Notes: generated by a model not told the origin, from the sequence alone. Numbered from the stretch's first letter, positions 21,538 through 33,559 are shown. The stretch is DNA of 64,000 nucleotides from Ariolimax columbianus (GCA_036924085.1 JAVGWX010000002.1:88617704-88681703); one strand, 5' to 3'. Numbers and translations are program-made.

Positions 21538-22414
21538 CTTTGTTGGAATATTTTTGCATACATTTCACCTGTATAACTTTAAAGTGATATGCAATTTTCT
21601 AAACTTGCCAGCAATGGCCTTTTATTCTTCTTTGTTTAAATTATTGTGTAAAGCTGCAAGGCACGGGTTTGTTCTTTTCTCTTTTTTTATTCAACATCTA
21701 CATGGACAAAACCATATCAGAGACCAGTCAAGTTGATACAACAGAAGCAGAACCGAACTGAGTACACGAGTTGATCTTTGCAGATTATCAGTGTAGGTTG
21801 TGCAAAGATACAAATAAACTTCAATATGGCATAAAAGCGCGTGTGACTGACTACCTGTGCTAAATATAGCATGTGAATTAATGAGACGAAGAGAGAAACG
21901 GTTAGTATCTTCAGAACACATGTGATACTCAAGTGTAAATGATACCGCTTTTCAACAGGTTAGTGCATTCAAGTATATTTCCAGTATTTTTTAGACAGAC
22001 GGTAATAGTCTTAAAAACTCGGCTGTTGTGAGAGAGGAGTTCTGCAAAGGAGGTACTAGATGAGGGTGACGATGTTGACACGAAGTGTTTGAAGAGGGTC
22101 GTCGGTGTTATCAGGAAATACAGACTCCAAAATGAAGACCCACAACGCGTGGTCTCCACTACGTCTTCGGCAGATTATATTTCAAAGTAAAATATACGCT
22201 GGTTCGATTCGATCACTGAGGGCTTACAACGCTGGTATATCTGGATACAGGCTAAGAGGGCGTCCACGAGGCAGATTGATGGATGACGCTAGAGTGATGG
22301 TGCAACGACAGTGGTTCAGAACGACCGGTTCAATTCATTTGGCGCATGGCATACGGCTTAATATCCTCTAATCGCTCAACGGTATGAGGGGAAATACAAC
22401 TAACTAACTAATTG
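21538..22414. other. mostly unremarkable, weak LINE-tail-like segment
   Basis: At about 22,230-22,310 the plus strand reads GYRLRGRPRGRLMDDA, similar in shape to the GRPR.RW.D tail of LINE polyproteins. Nothing else supports it. Confidence 0.25.
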
Positions 22415-23275
22415 GGGAGGAAGACTAACGTCTGGTCAGGTAAAACGTGCTGATCAGACATGCTAGTCAGGGTCAGGCAAAACGTGCTGATCAGACATGT
22501 TAGTCAGGGTCAGGCAAAACGTGCTGATCAGACATGTTAGTCAGGGTCAGGCAAAACGTGCTGATCAGACATGTTAGTCAGGGTCAGGCAAAACGTGCTG
22601 ATCAGACATGTTAGTTAGGGTCAGGCAAAACGTGCTGATCAGACATGTTAGTCAGGGTCAGGAAAAACGTGCTGATCAGACATGTTAGTCAGGGTCAGGC
22701 AAAACGTGCTGATCAGACCTGTTAGTCAGGGTTAGGTAAAACGTGCTGATCAGACATGTTAGTCAGGGTCAGGCAAAACGTGCTGATCAGACATGTTAGT
22801 CAGGGTCAGGCAAAACGTGCTGATCAGACATGTTAGTCAGGGTCAGGCAAAACGTGCTGATCAGACCTGTTAGTCAGGGTTAGGTAAAACGTGCTGATCA
22901 GACATGCTAGTCAGGGTCAGGCAAAACGTGCTGATCAGACATGTTAGTCAGGGTCAGGCAAAACGTGCTGATCAGACATGTTAGTCAGGGTCAGGCAAAA
23001 TATACGGGCTAAGACCTTCACCTCGGCTTCCTCGTAGCCCTCCCTGTAAATGGGCTGTTTTCATGGCAGCCTGCCTAACGAGATCCGGTGTCGGCGTAAT
23101 CTCCGTAGTAGTGAGCGACACGCAGATGAAGTCAAGTATAGCACAATCGCCAGGAGGACCCAGGTCCACCTTCATCCACACGCTCGGGATGTGAGGGAAT
23201 CTACAGCAACCCGCCACTTAACGTCCTTTTCAGGGCGCACAAAAGAGTAAACCGACTCTTTGTGAGCATTCGCAA
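22415..23275 (+). mobile_element. E1 core-array element, copy d (15 units)
   Basis: Left flank GGGGAGGAAGACTAACGTC, then about 15 units of 37 bp (TGATCAGACATGTTAGTCAG + GGTCAGGCAAAACGTGC; 22,438-23,000) with few substitutions. The right flank has CCTTCACCTCGGCTTCC, GGGCTGTTTTCATGGCAGCC, ATCTCCGTAGTAGTGAGCG and AACGTCCTTTTCAGGGCGCA. A variant pair (CAGACCTG with GGTTAGG) recurs within the array at eight-unit and five-unit positions, indicating block duplication. Confidence 0.85.
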
Positions 23276-23830
23276 ACAACTAATTAATTAACTAACTAAG
23301 TAACAAACGTTTCATCCATCCACTTCATTCAATTACCCCATTGCTTCAGCCGTCATTGCGTCAGCTGATATTGCACGCAAACTTGGCGACGTACTGCTAC
23401 TGCCGTTCTGTATAGCTCTTTGTATTTCTGGAATCGATATATCAAGTTCCAGCTATTTCTTGTTCTTAGGATAAGTATTGATTGTTACTGAGTGCCTGTT
23501 CAGATTGACAGACCAGGCATGTCGTAGTTTTTTCATGGCATAACAGTTTCGATCAGCCGACCTCGCTGTTAATGGGAACATAATGAAGTCGGAGAAAAAT
23601 TCGGGGCCGCCATGAAAGCCACGAAGTTCGTGCCATGTTGTCGACACTTTCAGCGCTGATTGAGCACATATGATGGCACACAGGTGTAATGAAATCGGTT
23701 CTAGTAGCCATTGTCAATTTTATTCTCATCTCTTAACTTCATTGCTGTATTGCTGTGGTGTTTTTAAAACAATTTCAGGGAGGTCACTGAAAATTAAGTG
23801 TGAATTATTCTTTATATTTCTTCCATGATT
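23276..23830. other. no recognisable feature
   Basis: No homology noticed. Confidence 0.4.
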
Positions 23831-24020
23831 CTTCTTCTTCTTCCTTCCTTCCTTCCTTCCTTCCTTCCTTCCTTCCTTCCTTCCTTCCTTCCTTCCTTCC
23901 TTCCTTCCTTCCTTCCTTCCTTCCTCCCTCCCTCCCTCCCTCCCTCCCTCCCTCCCTCCCTCCCTCCCTTCCTTCCTTTCTTTCTTTTTCTTTCTTTCTT
24001 TCTTCCTCTTCTTCTTTTTC
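23831..24020. repeat. (TTCC)n-(CTCC)n-(CTTT)n pyrimidine microsatellite
   Basis: About 85 bp of TTCC, 43 bp of CTCC and a mixed CTTT tail. It directly precedes an E2 hairpin end. Confidence 0.97.
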
Positions 24021-24027
24021 GTTTTAA

Positions 24028-24340
24028 AACTCACGCTACCAAGCCCTGAAAAGGGCTTTGCAAGTAGCAGGATGTTGTTCGGAGAACGGAATGTGTTGTC
24101 GTAGTTTCGGGTTTGACTGCGATATTTGCACCGTTCGGTCCGACACATCCGTCTTTAGTACTGATTCAGCCTTCCCTCTTCGGGTTTTCTCCTTAGCCAA
24201 TCTGCTCAGTTGCAGCCTGTTATCCAGGATCACCGCGTGAAGGCATAGAAGGGTCTTGGCAGCTCTACTTCGCTAGCCCTGACCCTAACAGCCGGCTATG
24301 GGTCGCTGACCGCTGCAGCTCTTAAATTGCCCAGCTTTGA
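24028..24340 (+). mobile_element. E2 hairpin-ended element
   Basis: Starts with the best-preserved hairpin: CGCTACCAAGCCCTGAAAAG with GGCTTTGCAAGTAGC. It then shows GGAGAACGGAATG, TGCGATATTTGCACC, CCTGTTATCCAGGATCACC and CGGCTATGGGTCGCTGACCG, in the same order as at 2.38 and 34.13 kb. No coding capacity. The (TTC)-type tract at its outer end could be a retroposon tail or a preferred insertion target. Confidence 0.75.
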
Positions 24341-24743
24341 TTCAGTGGCAAAATTGTCTACCATGATTCAACTTTTGCGATCTTGAGTGCTCGGAGAACA
24401 TGATCATCAAACAAGAAAATAGAAATGTATTCCAGTCTCAGACAAGGTACACTTCATGAGACAAATTTGCCTCGTCGCAAGATTGGGGGAAATCATCCAC
24501 CTTGTTATGAATTTAATAGCGGTTTTTACTATCCTTAAAACTACATACCTGTGTTTCTCACCTCATATCAAGGCAAAGTAGTTTGACAAAATGTTAAGCA
24601 ACAGTCTATATTGTTTGTTAGGTAGTTTGAAGTATCTTGATAGAAACGAGGCAGGGTAATAACGTGAGAATCACGCGGACTACATCTTTAGGTTTACACA
24701 GCATGTGATGAACACCTTGTAATGATAAACGCCATTCTTTGCC
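24341..24743. other. no recognisable feature
   Basis: AT-rich; no homology noticed. Confidence 0.4.
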
Positions 24744-26100
24744 TCAAGAACGCCTCTGTTATAGTATATTGATAACATCCATTTCCCGCTTCAAGAACGC
24801 CTCTGTTATAGTGCATTGATAACAGCCATCCCCGCCCCTTAAGAACGCCTCTGTTCTGTTGTATTGATCACATTATCCCCCCCCCCCACCCCCTTCAAGA
24901 ACGCCTCTGTTATATTGTATTGATCACGTCATCCCCTCCCCACCCCTTCAAGAACGCCTCTGTTATATTGTATTGATAACAGCCATCCACCCCGCCCCCC
25001 CCCCATTAAGAATGCCTCTGTTATATTAAAATGATAACAACCATTCCCCCTTTCCTGTCAAGAACGCTTCTGTTATGTTGAATTGATCACATCATCCCCC
25101 CGACCCCCTTCAAGAACGCCTCTGTTATGTTGAATTGATCACATCATCCCCCAACCCAACCCCTCCAAGAACGCCTCTGTTATGTTGTATTGGTCACATC
25201 ATTCCCCCTCCAACCCCTTCAAGAACGCCTCTGTTATGTTGTATTGATCACATCATCCCCTCCACCCCTTTCAAGAACGCCTTTGTTATGTTGTATTGAT
25301 CATATCACCCCCCCCCCCCGCACCCCCTTCAAGAACGCCTCTGTTATGTTGTAATGATCACAGCCACCGTCCCCTACCCCTTCAATAACGCCTCTGTTAT
25401 ATTGTATTGATAACAGCCAACTTCCCCCCCCCCCTTAAGAACGCCTCTGTTCTGTTGTATTGATCACATCATCCCCCCCCCCTTCAAGAACGCCTCTGTT
25501 CTGTTGTATTGATCACGTCATCCCCCCCACCCCTTCAAGAACGCCTCTGTTATATTGTATTGATAACAGCCATCCACCCCGCCCCCCCCCCCCTTAAGAA
25601 CGCCTCTGTTATATTAAAATGATAACAACCATTCCCCCTTTCCTGTCAAGAACGCCTCTGTTATGTTGAATTGATCACATCATCCCCCCGACCCCCTTCA
25701 AGAACGCCTCTGTTATGTTGTATTGATCACATCATCCCCCAACCCAACCCCTCCAAGAACGCCTCTGTTATGTTGTATTGGTCACATCATTCCCCCTCCA
25801 CCCCCTTCAAGAACGCCTCTGTTATGTTGTATTGATCACATCATCCCCTCCACCCCTTTCAAGAACGCCTTTGTTATGTTGTATTGATCATATCACCCCC
25901 CCCCCCGCACCCCCTTCAAGAACGCCTCTGTTATGTTGTAATGATCACAGCCCTGCTCCCCCCCCCCCCCCCGCCCTTTCAAAAACTCCTCTGATGATGT
26001 ATTGATAATAGATGTTCTCCTTTCAAGAACGCCTCTGCTGTTGTGTTGATAACAACCATTAACCCCCACCCCTCAAAAGAACGCCTCTATTATGTTCTTT
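24744..26100. repeat. poly-C-containing minisatellite, 47-60-bp units, with block duplication
   Basis: About 23 units of the form CAAGAACGCCTCTGTTATG + TTGTATTGATCACATCAT followed by a C-rich tract of variable length. A rare unit (TTATATTAAAATGATAAC) occurs at 25,020 and again about 588 bp later, with the same order of neighbouring variants, so roughly ten units were duplicated as a block. Confidence 0.95.
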
Positions 26101-26330
26101 TGATAAGAGCTTCATTGTTTCGCCATGTGTGTTGATTTTTCGCTTTTGGGAATCTTGAAGTCATAATTGTATTTGCCGAGTCCCTGCATACAAGAATAAG
26201 CGTCTGTATCTGTGAATGAAATTGACTTGATGTCTGTGGAGGAATATATTTATGTTTTGATTTGTAAATGGACAAATGGTTATAAATGGACAAATGGTTT
26301 AGTGCAGAGATGTGAACCTCTTTTATTTTG

Positions 26331-26700
26331 AACGGTCGCATTTCGTTAGCTGTTAACCTAATTTGGCCGCGTTAAGTTAGCTGTAAACCTAATGGCCGCA
26401 TTAAGTTAACTGTTAACCTAATACGGCCGCATTAAGTTATCTGTAAACCTAATAAGGCCGCATCAAGGTATCTGTAAACCTAATAAGGCCGCATTAAGTT
26501 ATCTGTAAACCTAATAAGGCCGCATTAAGTTATCTGTAAACCTAATAAGGCCGCATTAAGTTATCTGTAAACCTAATAAGGCCGCATCAAGGTATCTGTA
26601 AACCTAATAAGGCCGCATTAAGTTATCTGTAAACCTAATAAGGCCGCATTAAGTTATCTGTAAACCTAATAAGGCCGCATTACGCTATCTGTAAACCTGT
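26331..26700. repeat. 31-bp minisatellite
   Basis: Twelve units of TAAGGCCGCATTAAGTTATC + TGTAAACCTAA. The first three are diverged; later ones are near-identical. Confidence 0.95.
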
Positions 26701-27116
26701 TATGTAAGAGAAGTCAGCAAAGGGGGACCTCAACATATTACTGCTTAATATTACCAGAGTGTAAAACAAGACAACTGAGCTGACTAACATATCTCCCAGT
26801 CATTTAATCCACCCAGTCTCCTCCAGGTAATGATGCTACCACAGAGACGAATCAATATCACAGGGTACACACCGTATAAGTGTCAAGCCTTTATGGCCCT
26901 GGGTCAGGATTGATACGCAAGCCTTGGCGCGACCGAGACCCTGGTTGAGAATAATGGCCATTAAGTAATAGTTACTGGGCACAGGTAACACAACGTTAAT
27001 ATTACGTAACATTTACTGCCCCACCACAAACATATGTCTACTTGAATTTGAGCATACAAATTTGGTTTCAAACGGAAATGATTCACGGAAAAGTACCTGG
27101 ACAAATCCATTGATAT
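26701..27116. other. no recognisable feature
   Basis: No homology noticed. Confidence 0.4.
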
Positions 27117-27353
27117 TTAATGTATATACGCAACAATATGCGCCTGACCTGGTCTCGGAAGATTTCTCGTTAACTCGTGTCCTTCTTTAAACGTCGTTGT
27201 CCAGTTCTTCACTGTTATCTTCGACACACTTTTGTCACCATACACTGTCTGCATTCTACGATGAATGTCAACTGGTTGACATCTTTCAGCTGTTAGAAAC
27301 AGAATCACCCCTGTCTGATAAACTCTGGACATATTCCGTATCACACCCGCCAT
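27117..27353 (-). mobile_element. mariner-type transposase N-terminal helix-turn-helix fragment
   Basis: The minus strand encodes LTAERCQPVDIHRRMQTVYG, SKITVKNWTTTFKEG and a degenerate DLPRPGQ, the order seen in the Mos1-type helix-turn-helix (HTH_48) domain at the start of mariner/SETMAR-like transposases. About 78 residues are present in one open frame. The DDE catalytic part does not follow downstream (below 27,117). A (TA)n run lies upstream at 27,524-27,556. Fragment only. Confidence 0.75.
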
Positions 27354-27644
27354 GTTTTTAACGGTCTGGTCTGCTGATGAAACTATGAGTCGGAGGATAA
27401 TGTAATTTTGCAAACTTGACGGTTCGTATGTGCTGTTAACACCAGAAGTGACGTCATCATGCACATCGTACGTATGTTCACTTATTGCAGTTTGGTCCGG
27501 TTTCATTTGAACACGCCTCTTGCATATATATATATATATAAATATATATATATAGCATAGGGGTATAAGCACGGTTGCTATGTGAAAACAGGATTCAAAT
27601 ATGGATGAAGTAGGCAACTTTTAGCAAAATATCAGAGCACAATT

Positions 27645-28110
27645 TTGACATCAAAGTCAAAATACACTGTTTTAGAAGTCTACTTCACAATAAATATGTG
27701 TATATTTTTACTCATGAGAAGTCCTTTTATCAGAAAACAGGTGAACCCCATATTTGATATTTGTGTCGATTTTAATGACATCAAACCACACCTATCCTTA
27801 AAGAAAACTGTGCTAGCAGGAGACTCTAATGCCCATATTCCAATAAAAAGGACTTATAGATCGAAAGGCTATGTGATGGCACCAATTTTACGCTACTCTA
27901 GAGACTGGAAACAGTAACAACTCTACTACCCAGAGTGCATGTCACTAACAGCCGGTCCGATCTACCACTTGTATCAACTGATTTAATATAAAACACCATC
28001 GTTAAAGTATTGGAAGACGCTGTAAGTGATCAGGGTCCTATCCTACCTTTTATTGTAAAACAACATGATAGCCATCATGAAATTTCCGGAAGATTATTGG
28101 GTTCAATCAG
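27645..28110 (+). mobile_element. LINE AP-endonuclease domain fragment
   Basis: The plus strand gives LAGDSNAHIP at 27,814 (the GDFN..H block of apurinic-type endonucleases) followed by YRSKGYVM. After a stop and a frameshift it gives DLPLVSTDLI and AVSDQGPILPFIV, a degenerate SDH block. These two blocks in this spacing identify the C-terminal half of the endonuclease of a non-LTR retrotransposon. The RT that should follow is absent. It is dead: the catalytic SDH histidine reads as Gln, and stops are present. Confidence 0.65.
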
Positions 28111-28268
28111 TCAATCACAACCCGTCACTCCTCTCGGTGCATTGACCATTGACAACATCCCGCTAGCATGAACGGCCCTGGGCTTGCTTGTTCTACCTCT
28201 CGCCTGTGTGTAATAATTCAATCTCAGCTTTTTTTTCTCACATTCTCTTCTCATTTATTTGTGTGTCT

Positions 28269-28345
<77 letters not shown>
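28269..28345. repeat. (CT)n microsatellite
   Basis: About 37 uninterrupted CT dinucleotides followed by CGCT repeats. Confidence 0.98.
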
Positions 28346-28346
<1 letters not shown>

Positions 28347-28930
28347 CGCTCGCTCTCTTCCCGTGAGGATTCCATGTAAGAGTCTGTTTGACTACGATGG
28401 ACTCTGCCTTCCTTCCAGCCCCATTTTCTTCGCTCAATTTGTTGTTCCAGTCGTTGTTGATGGCTCCTTTCCCATTGGTCTTCATTTCTGGACAGGATAC
28501 CGCTGGCAAACTTTTGCTTGGCTTAGTCAAATAAGTAACAATAATGATATCAATACAGCTTTCTAACATATATGTACCACCATCTTAACAGTTACAATGA
28601 AATGCATCCCACGGGACACCTACAGGAAAATTTAACCGTATTGGAACCCAAAGTTTGCTGCAGCCGTCAATGAGAGAACAGAGACTAGGAAAAAAGAAGG
28701 ACAACTCCCAAAAACTTTAACTTAAACAGAGTAAAGAAGGGAATCAAGACAAGAACAGCCACACACGACAACAACTTTACAAACAGCCAAACATGTCATA
28801 AGAACAGCAAACAAAGAAACTTGGCTGAGCAGATAGGTCACGGGAAACACGGGGAGGGAGGTCTACAGGCATAAGCCAAGCCCCAGTCCAAATGACAGTG
28901 TAAATCCACTCACAAGAAAATATCAGAGCA
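28346..28930. other. no recognisable feature
   Basis: No homology noticed. Confidence 0.4.
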
Positions 28931-29640
28931 CCATTTGCCGATTTGTGGATGGATCATTAATGGATGATTGTTGGATGGAATGTTGAACGAGTGATTAGTG
29001 ATTGATAGATTATTGATGCACGCTTGTTTGATGATTGATTGATAGATTATTGATTTATGGATCTATGATAGATTGATGGATGTATGATTGATGGATTGAT
29101 GATTGATTGATGAATGATTGATGTATATAAGGATGGATGATGTATTGATGTATGATTGATGGAAGACTGATTGATGGATGTATGATGGATGGATATTCGA
29201 TTGATGGATTATTGATTAGTTGATGATTGATTCGTGGATGATTGACTGATGAATGATTGGTGAATGAATTGTTGGTGGATGGATGATTGATTGGTGGATG
29301 GATGATTGATTGGTGGATGGATGATATATTACTGGGTGATTGATTGATGGACGATTGGTGGATGACTAATGAATGATTGATGGATATATGATTGATATAT
29401 GGACTAATAGATTGATAATTCATGGATGGAGGGATTATTAATGTATGAGTGGATGATTGATGGATGGGTGATTGATGGATGAATTGATGATTGATGGGCG
29501 GTTGAATGGATGATTGGGAGATGAAGGGAAGATTAGATAATTGATGGATGGATGGATGTTTGATTGATGGATGGATGGATGATTGATTGAAGGATGGATG
29601 ATTGATGGAAGATGGATGAATGATGGATGATTGGACAGGA
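28931..29640. repeat. degenerate GATT/GATG tetranucleotide array
   Basis: About 700 bp of imperfect TGAT, TGGA and GATT tetranucleotides. Ile/His/Ser-rich open frames on the minus strand are artefacts. Confidence 0.9.
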
Positions 29641-29867
29641 CGAGATATCAGGAAACAAAATGTCTGACAGACTGGCTAAAAAGTGGAACCTCCAAACAGC
29701 AAATGGATAGAACTTGTAGTAACTACAAAGTTAAGCGAATCTTCATTTCAATTTGTAAGGGAAATTTGGTTGAACAGGTGGGCAACATTGACACTCTGTC
29801 GTCTGTTTTAAGCAAAAGGTCATAGCCACACACAAAAACTGGTGATGACGTAAACCGACCATACAAA

Positions 29868-29911
29868 CATAAACATTAAAGGTAGCCACACATAAACATT
29901 AAAGGTAGCCA
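29868..29911. repeat. 23-bp minisatellite, left part
   Basis: Two units of CACATAAACATTAAAGGTAG + CCA end abruptly where an I-like LINE begins. The array resumes at 31,257. Confidence 0.85.
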
Positions 29912-31256
29912 CTGTACACTGGAAGAGGGAGACCAGTTCTCGAGTATGGCATTGCGGCATGGACAACAGCAGCAAACGCGAACTTCGATAAAATTAGCAA
30001 ACTTCAAAACCAAGCCATGAGAGTTATAACAGGAGGCATGAAAGTCTACGCCAATTGTAGAACTTGAAAAGATTACAAAACTGCAGTCCACGACCGACAG
30101 AAGAGACTGCAGAGCCCAGCAGCAAACAGAGAAACTCAGAAGACTGACTGACCATCCAACAATTTTTGGAAACAATTTTGGAAATGGGAAACTAAAGCGG
30201 AGAAACTTTGCAGAAATAGCCAAAGCAAAGATGAGCGAAGACCCTATGAATACCATAACAACACCAAAGCTCATCCCTACTGTACGCAAACCTATCTGGA
30301 GGCATCATATATTTCCAGAAGTGGTAGAAAATATACCAGGTATTGGAAACAAAAACAGCCAGACTGAAAAAGAAAGAAGAGATCCAACCCTGAGGTACAT
30401 AACGAAAAACTACTCAAGCGTGGACTGGACCCATGCATACACCGACGGTTCTGTAACAAACACAACACAGAACGGAGGGGCAGGGGTATTCCTGAGCCTA
30501 CAAAATGGCAGAAAAATAACACTGTCAGTGGCAACTGAAAAATACACAAGCAATTTCAGAGCGGAGGCAGAGGCACTGAGGGCTGCAGTAGAAGAGATGG
30601 TGACAGGTAAAAGGAATGAAAGCCATATAGTCCTGCTTACAGATGCCCTGGCCGAAGTCAAAGCACTAAAAAGCCAGAAAAATACTGAACTTAATGAGTT
30701 AAGAGCAGCACTCTGTCAACTATGCCAGCAGTCCGCACCAACAAGAGTAGTGGTACAGTGGGTTCCCTCCCACTGTAACATCCAAGGCAACGAGGAGGCA
30801 GACAGACTGGCAAAAGAAGGTGCAAGACTACCACAACCAGATACTAGTGTGACATACGAAGAGTCAAAAAGGCTTATTAGAGCTAGATACATGACCAAAT
30901 GGGAAATAGAACATACTGGCTACACAAAAAACAATGCCAATTACCAGTTGAACAGAAGAGAATAGGTCGTGGTCTTCAGACTTCGCACTGGCCACAATAG
31001 ACTGAGGTACCACCTATTCAACAAATTGAAGATAAATGGCACTGACGAATGCTCGTGTGGTACCGGGAAAATGACCGCTGAACATTTGCTGCAAAACTGT
31101 CCAACATACGAGGATCAGAGAAAGCAGATGTGGCCATCATCTATGCCAACACAAGACAAGCTCTATGGCAGTGTCGACAGCCTCAGGATGACCGCTGCTT
31201 TTTTCGAAAAAATACAGGTTAACGTCTGACAGCGTACGACGAAGAAGAAGAAGAAG
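29912..31256 (+). mobile_element. 5'-truncated I-like LINE (RT thumb, RNase H, tail) with GAA tail
   Basis: Starts inside RT coding sequence (LYTGRGRPVLEYGIAAWTTA). It continues with an RNase H domain: YTDGSVTN at about 30,438, FRAEAEALRAA at 30,558, LLTDALAEV at 30,633 and PSHCNIQGNEEADRLA at 30,769, which carry the usual D-E-D-D catalytic set. The tail KINGTDECSCGTGKM...HLLQNCP ends at 31,227, followed by (GAA)n to 31,256. Two lesions: a +1 shift near 30,038 and a TAG at 30,963 where the sister copy (59.2-61.9 kb) has Gln. It splits a 23-bp minisatellite, with AAAGGTAGCCA on both sides as probable target duplication. Confidence 0.85.
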
Positions 31257-31350
31257 AAAGGTAGCCACACATAAACATTAAAGGTAGCCACACATAGACA
31301 TTAAAGGTAGCCAAAAATAAACATTAAAGGTAGCCAAACATAAACAGGAA
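31257..31350. repeat. 23-bp minisatellite, right part
   Basis: About four units of the same repeat as 29,868-29,911, with ACATAGAC and AAAATAAAC variants, directly after the LINE GAA tail. Confidence 0.85.
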
Positions 31351-31419
31351 ATTTCTTAGCCAAAATAAACAGGTTATGACCTAAACCGACAAACAAACAT
31401 AAACATTCAAGTCATAAAG

Positions 31420-31625
31420 CAGAAACTGTCGTCAGGGATAGAGTGCTAGAGACTTCATTGCACAGCTTGTGTGAGGTGGGTTGGCCAGTTCCCTTCCTCG
31501 CTGCCTTTCTTTCTATATCCATAGGTTAGGTACCAATTTAGAAATGAGCTACATATACAGCCTGAAGCAGGGAAGTTGAACATCTCCCCTTTGCCTTGAA
31601 AAGCGAATGCTCTACTCCTACACTA
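31420..31625 (-). mobile_element. SINE family S2, nearly full length
   Basis: On the minus strand a degenerate tRNA head (TAGGAGTAGAGCATTCGC, later GTTCAACTTCC) is followed by TTGGTACCTAACC, GCAGCGAGGAAGGGAACTGG and CAATGAAGTCTCTAGCACTC. The order equals that at 54.6 and 57.2 kb. A polymerase III-derived SINE; A and B boxes are mutated. Confidence 0.65.
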
Positions 31626-31846
31626 AATTAGGCTTTCAGTTACGAACGGAACACACTAGAAGTAATAGCCACTTAAACCACGTCAACCCTTATCGCTTGT
31701 TTTTGTACAGATACGGGTTTCACCCCGATAAAAGTTAGACACCTACTCATTGGATGCAAAGCAAATACGATTTTTTACCAGAATCGTCGACAGTCGCCTA
31801 TGCACTGTCTGGCAAAGTGGGAAAATGAAAGAAGATTTGTATTTAC

Positions 31847-32420
31847 GAGGGGTGTTCAAGTCAAACCGGGTCTTTTCTTTTTTTTGGTAACGGAATAACG
31901 AATTTCAAGTAGTAAAAAATGCCATTATTTTTCATATAATCTCATATAATGCGTTTAAGTAATGCTTGAAAAGCTTCATGGTTGAAAGATGTGTTAGTTT
32001 GTTCGAACCAATCCAAGACAGCCTGTTTCACTTCGTTATCAGTGCTGAAATGCTGAAATCCCATTAATTACCTTAGGGGTCCAAACAGGTGGAAATTGCT
32101 TGGAACGTGGTTTGGTCTATAAGGTGGATGTGGCAATACCTCCCAGTTTAGTTAATGCAGATAGTACCTAGTGCGGTGAGCCGTATGAGGTCGAGTTTTA
32201 TCTTCCAGGTGCAGGACCGGATCATCACTCACGGATGTACGACCTTCTCTAAAACGTTTTACCCCATTCAAATGTCTTACTGCGGCTGAGTGTCTCATCA
32301 CCGTATCGTGATTGCTTTCTTATGGAAAATTGCTTTGTTTTCACGCCATCTTTCACAAGAAATGTCATTAAAACACGCTGTTCCATGCAAGCACTAACAG
32401 TGTTGTCCGCCATTTTTATT
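31847..32420 (-). mobile_element. internally deleted mariner-type transposon
   Basis: On the minus strand MEQRVLMTFLVKDGVK and YGDETLSRSKTFEW (HTH_48 domain, about 32,400-32,250) lead into FREGRTSVSDDP. Within a few codons comes DKTRPHTAHRTRYYL, then WEVLPHPPYRPNHVPSNFHL and FGPL...VKQAVLDWFEQ (DDE C-terminal part, to about 31,905). The middle of the transposase, including the first catalytic Asp, is missing. GAGGGGTGTTCAAGTCAAAC at 31,850 resembles a mariner terminal inverted repeat. A matching repeat was not found beyond the N-terminal side. Non-autonomous; several frameshifts. Confidence 0.75.
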
Positions 32421-32769
32421 TGTATGTCACGGGATTTGCCCATGGCTAGTGGACTATCTAGCAATAATAGAACACAAGTGCCCCTAACTAATGACAGCAG
32501 TTTAACCCATCAGGTAGAACATGAACCAAACGTCACGATTTCATTTGAAATCTCTTCGTACATTAGAATGGCATTGGGCTCCCAAGAGAAGAATTACTTA
32601 CCAGGTGTGGAATAGCAACAACTATTCGGTTGGAAACGAATACGAATTATAAGCGAACGTTTGTCATTCAAAGTCATGTTAAATCCATCTACCTACAATG
32701 TGTATATTTGAATAGCGCTACCGGAGACGATCATTATGTATGTAACAGTAGTTTTACTAATGCCATTTT
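32421..32769. other. no recognisable feature
   Basis: No clear homology; lies between two mariner remnants. Confidence 0.35.
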
Positions 32770-32965
32770 TAGAAGAGTGCGAGCAAGAAATGTTGTGTGC
32801 TATATTTCTCGACATAGTCACCGTGCCTGACAAACAATTGTGTCCAACTGCCCACTAGCGGGTTGATGCCCTCTAGAAAATGTCTTCTGGTGGGATCTGT
32901 ATCCAATTTTGAATGTCTCCATTACCTCGCTGTCAGCTGTCTTGTGACCCATCTGCTACACACTT
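32770..32965 (-). mobile_element. mariner-type transposase C-terminal fragment
   Basis: One minus-strand frame reads DPTRRHFLEGINPLVGSWTQ and LFVRHGDYVEKYS, matching the final segment of mariner/SETMAR-type transposases (F.EGI..LV..W..C....G.YVEK). It is a different copy, and probably a different family, from the one ending at 31,905. Only about 45 codons remain. Confidence 0.65.
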
Positions 32966-33559
32966 TCCTATAACCAAGGTAATCATGGACAATTTTGTGC
33001 GCAGGGTCGTGACTTATGTTGACATTTACGACTATTTATTTAATCGATATTGACTGACCTGTTGTGACGGACTAGCTGGTCGATCTGCTGTTTCTCTATG
33101 TCGATTGCCACCCTTGGCTTGCTGGTCGCACATGCCGTGGTTTATCAATGCCGTGGTTCTTGTCCTTTTTGAAATGGTTCTATACATTCTCTTCTGACTC
33201 AAACGATTGTCCGTATATTGAACCTTCATATTTCTTCAGATTTAAGACGTGTTCACAATAAGCCGGTAATTAGCCGGTAATTAGCCGGTAAACAATATTC
33301 TTCATATTTGTCTAACTCGTAAACTCATAGAACCTTGAAATAAGTTGCGTTGATCTAGAAAGCAGCCATAGAATGTTCAGTGACAATTTCAGCTCGATGT
33401 GTCGTAGCGTTTCAAATTATGCCGTCTTCAAACGAATACAAACACACATACATAATTGTAAATAATCCTGCATTATTGTATACGTTTAAGTGCATTTGGA
33501 AAATGTATGTAATTTTTTGTTTGGATCTGTTCATATTCGATTGGGAACTGAGACACTAG
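32966..33559. other. unremarkable; short triplicate at 33,260-33,297
   Basis: AGCCGGTAATT is repeated three times at about 12-bp spacing. Nothing else noticed. Confidence 0.45.

Noticed and set aside
20913..21576. Long His/Thr and Cys/Val open frames
   Set aside because: Simple-sequence translation of an ACAC/ACAT microsatellite.
32322..32615. 97-residue plus-strand frame
   Set aside because: It is antisense to the mariner HTH region and has no recognisable motif.
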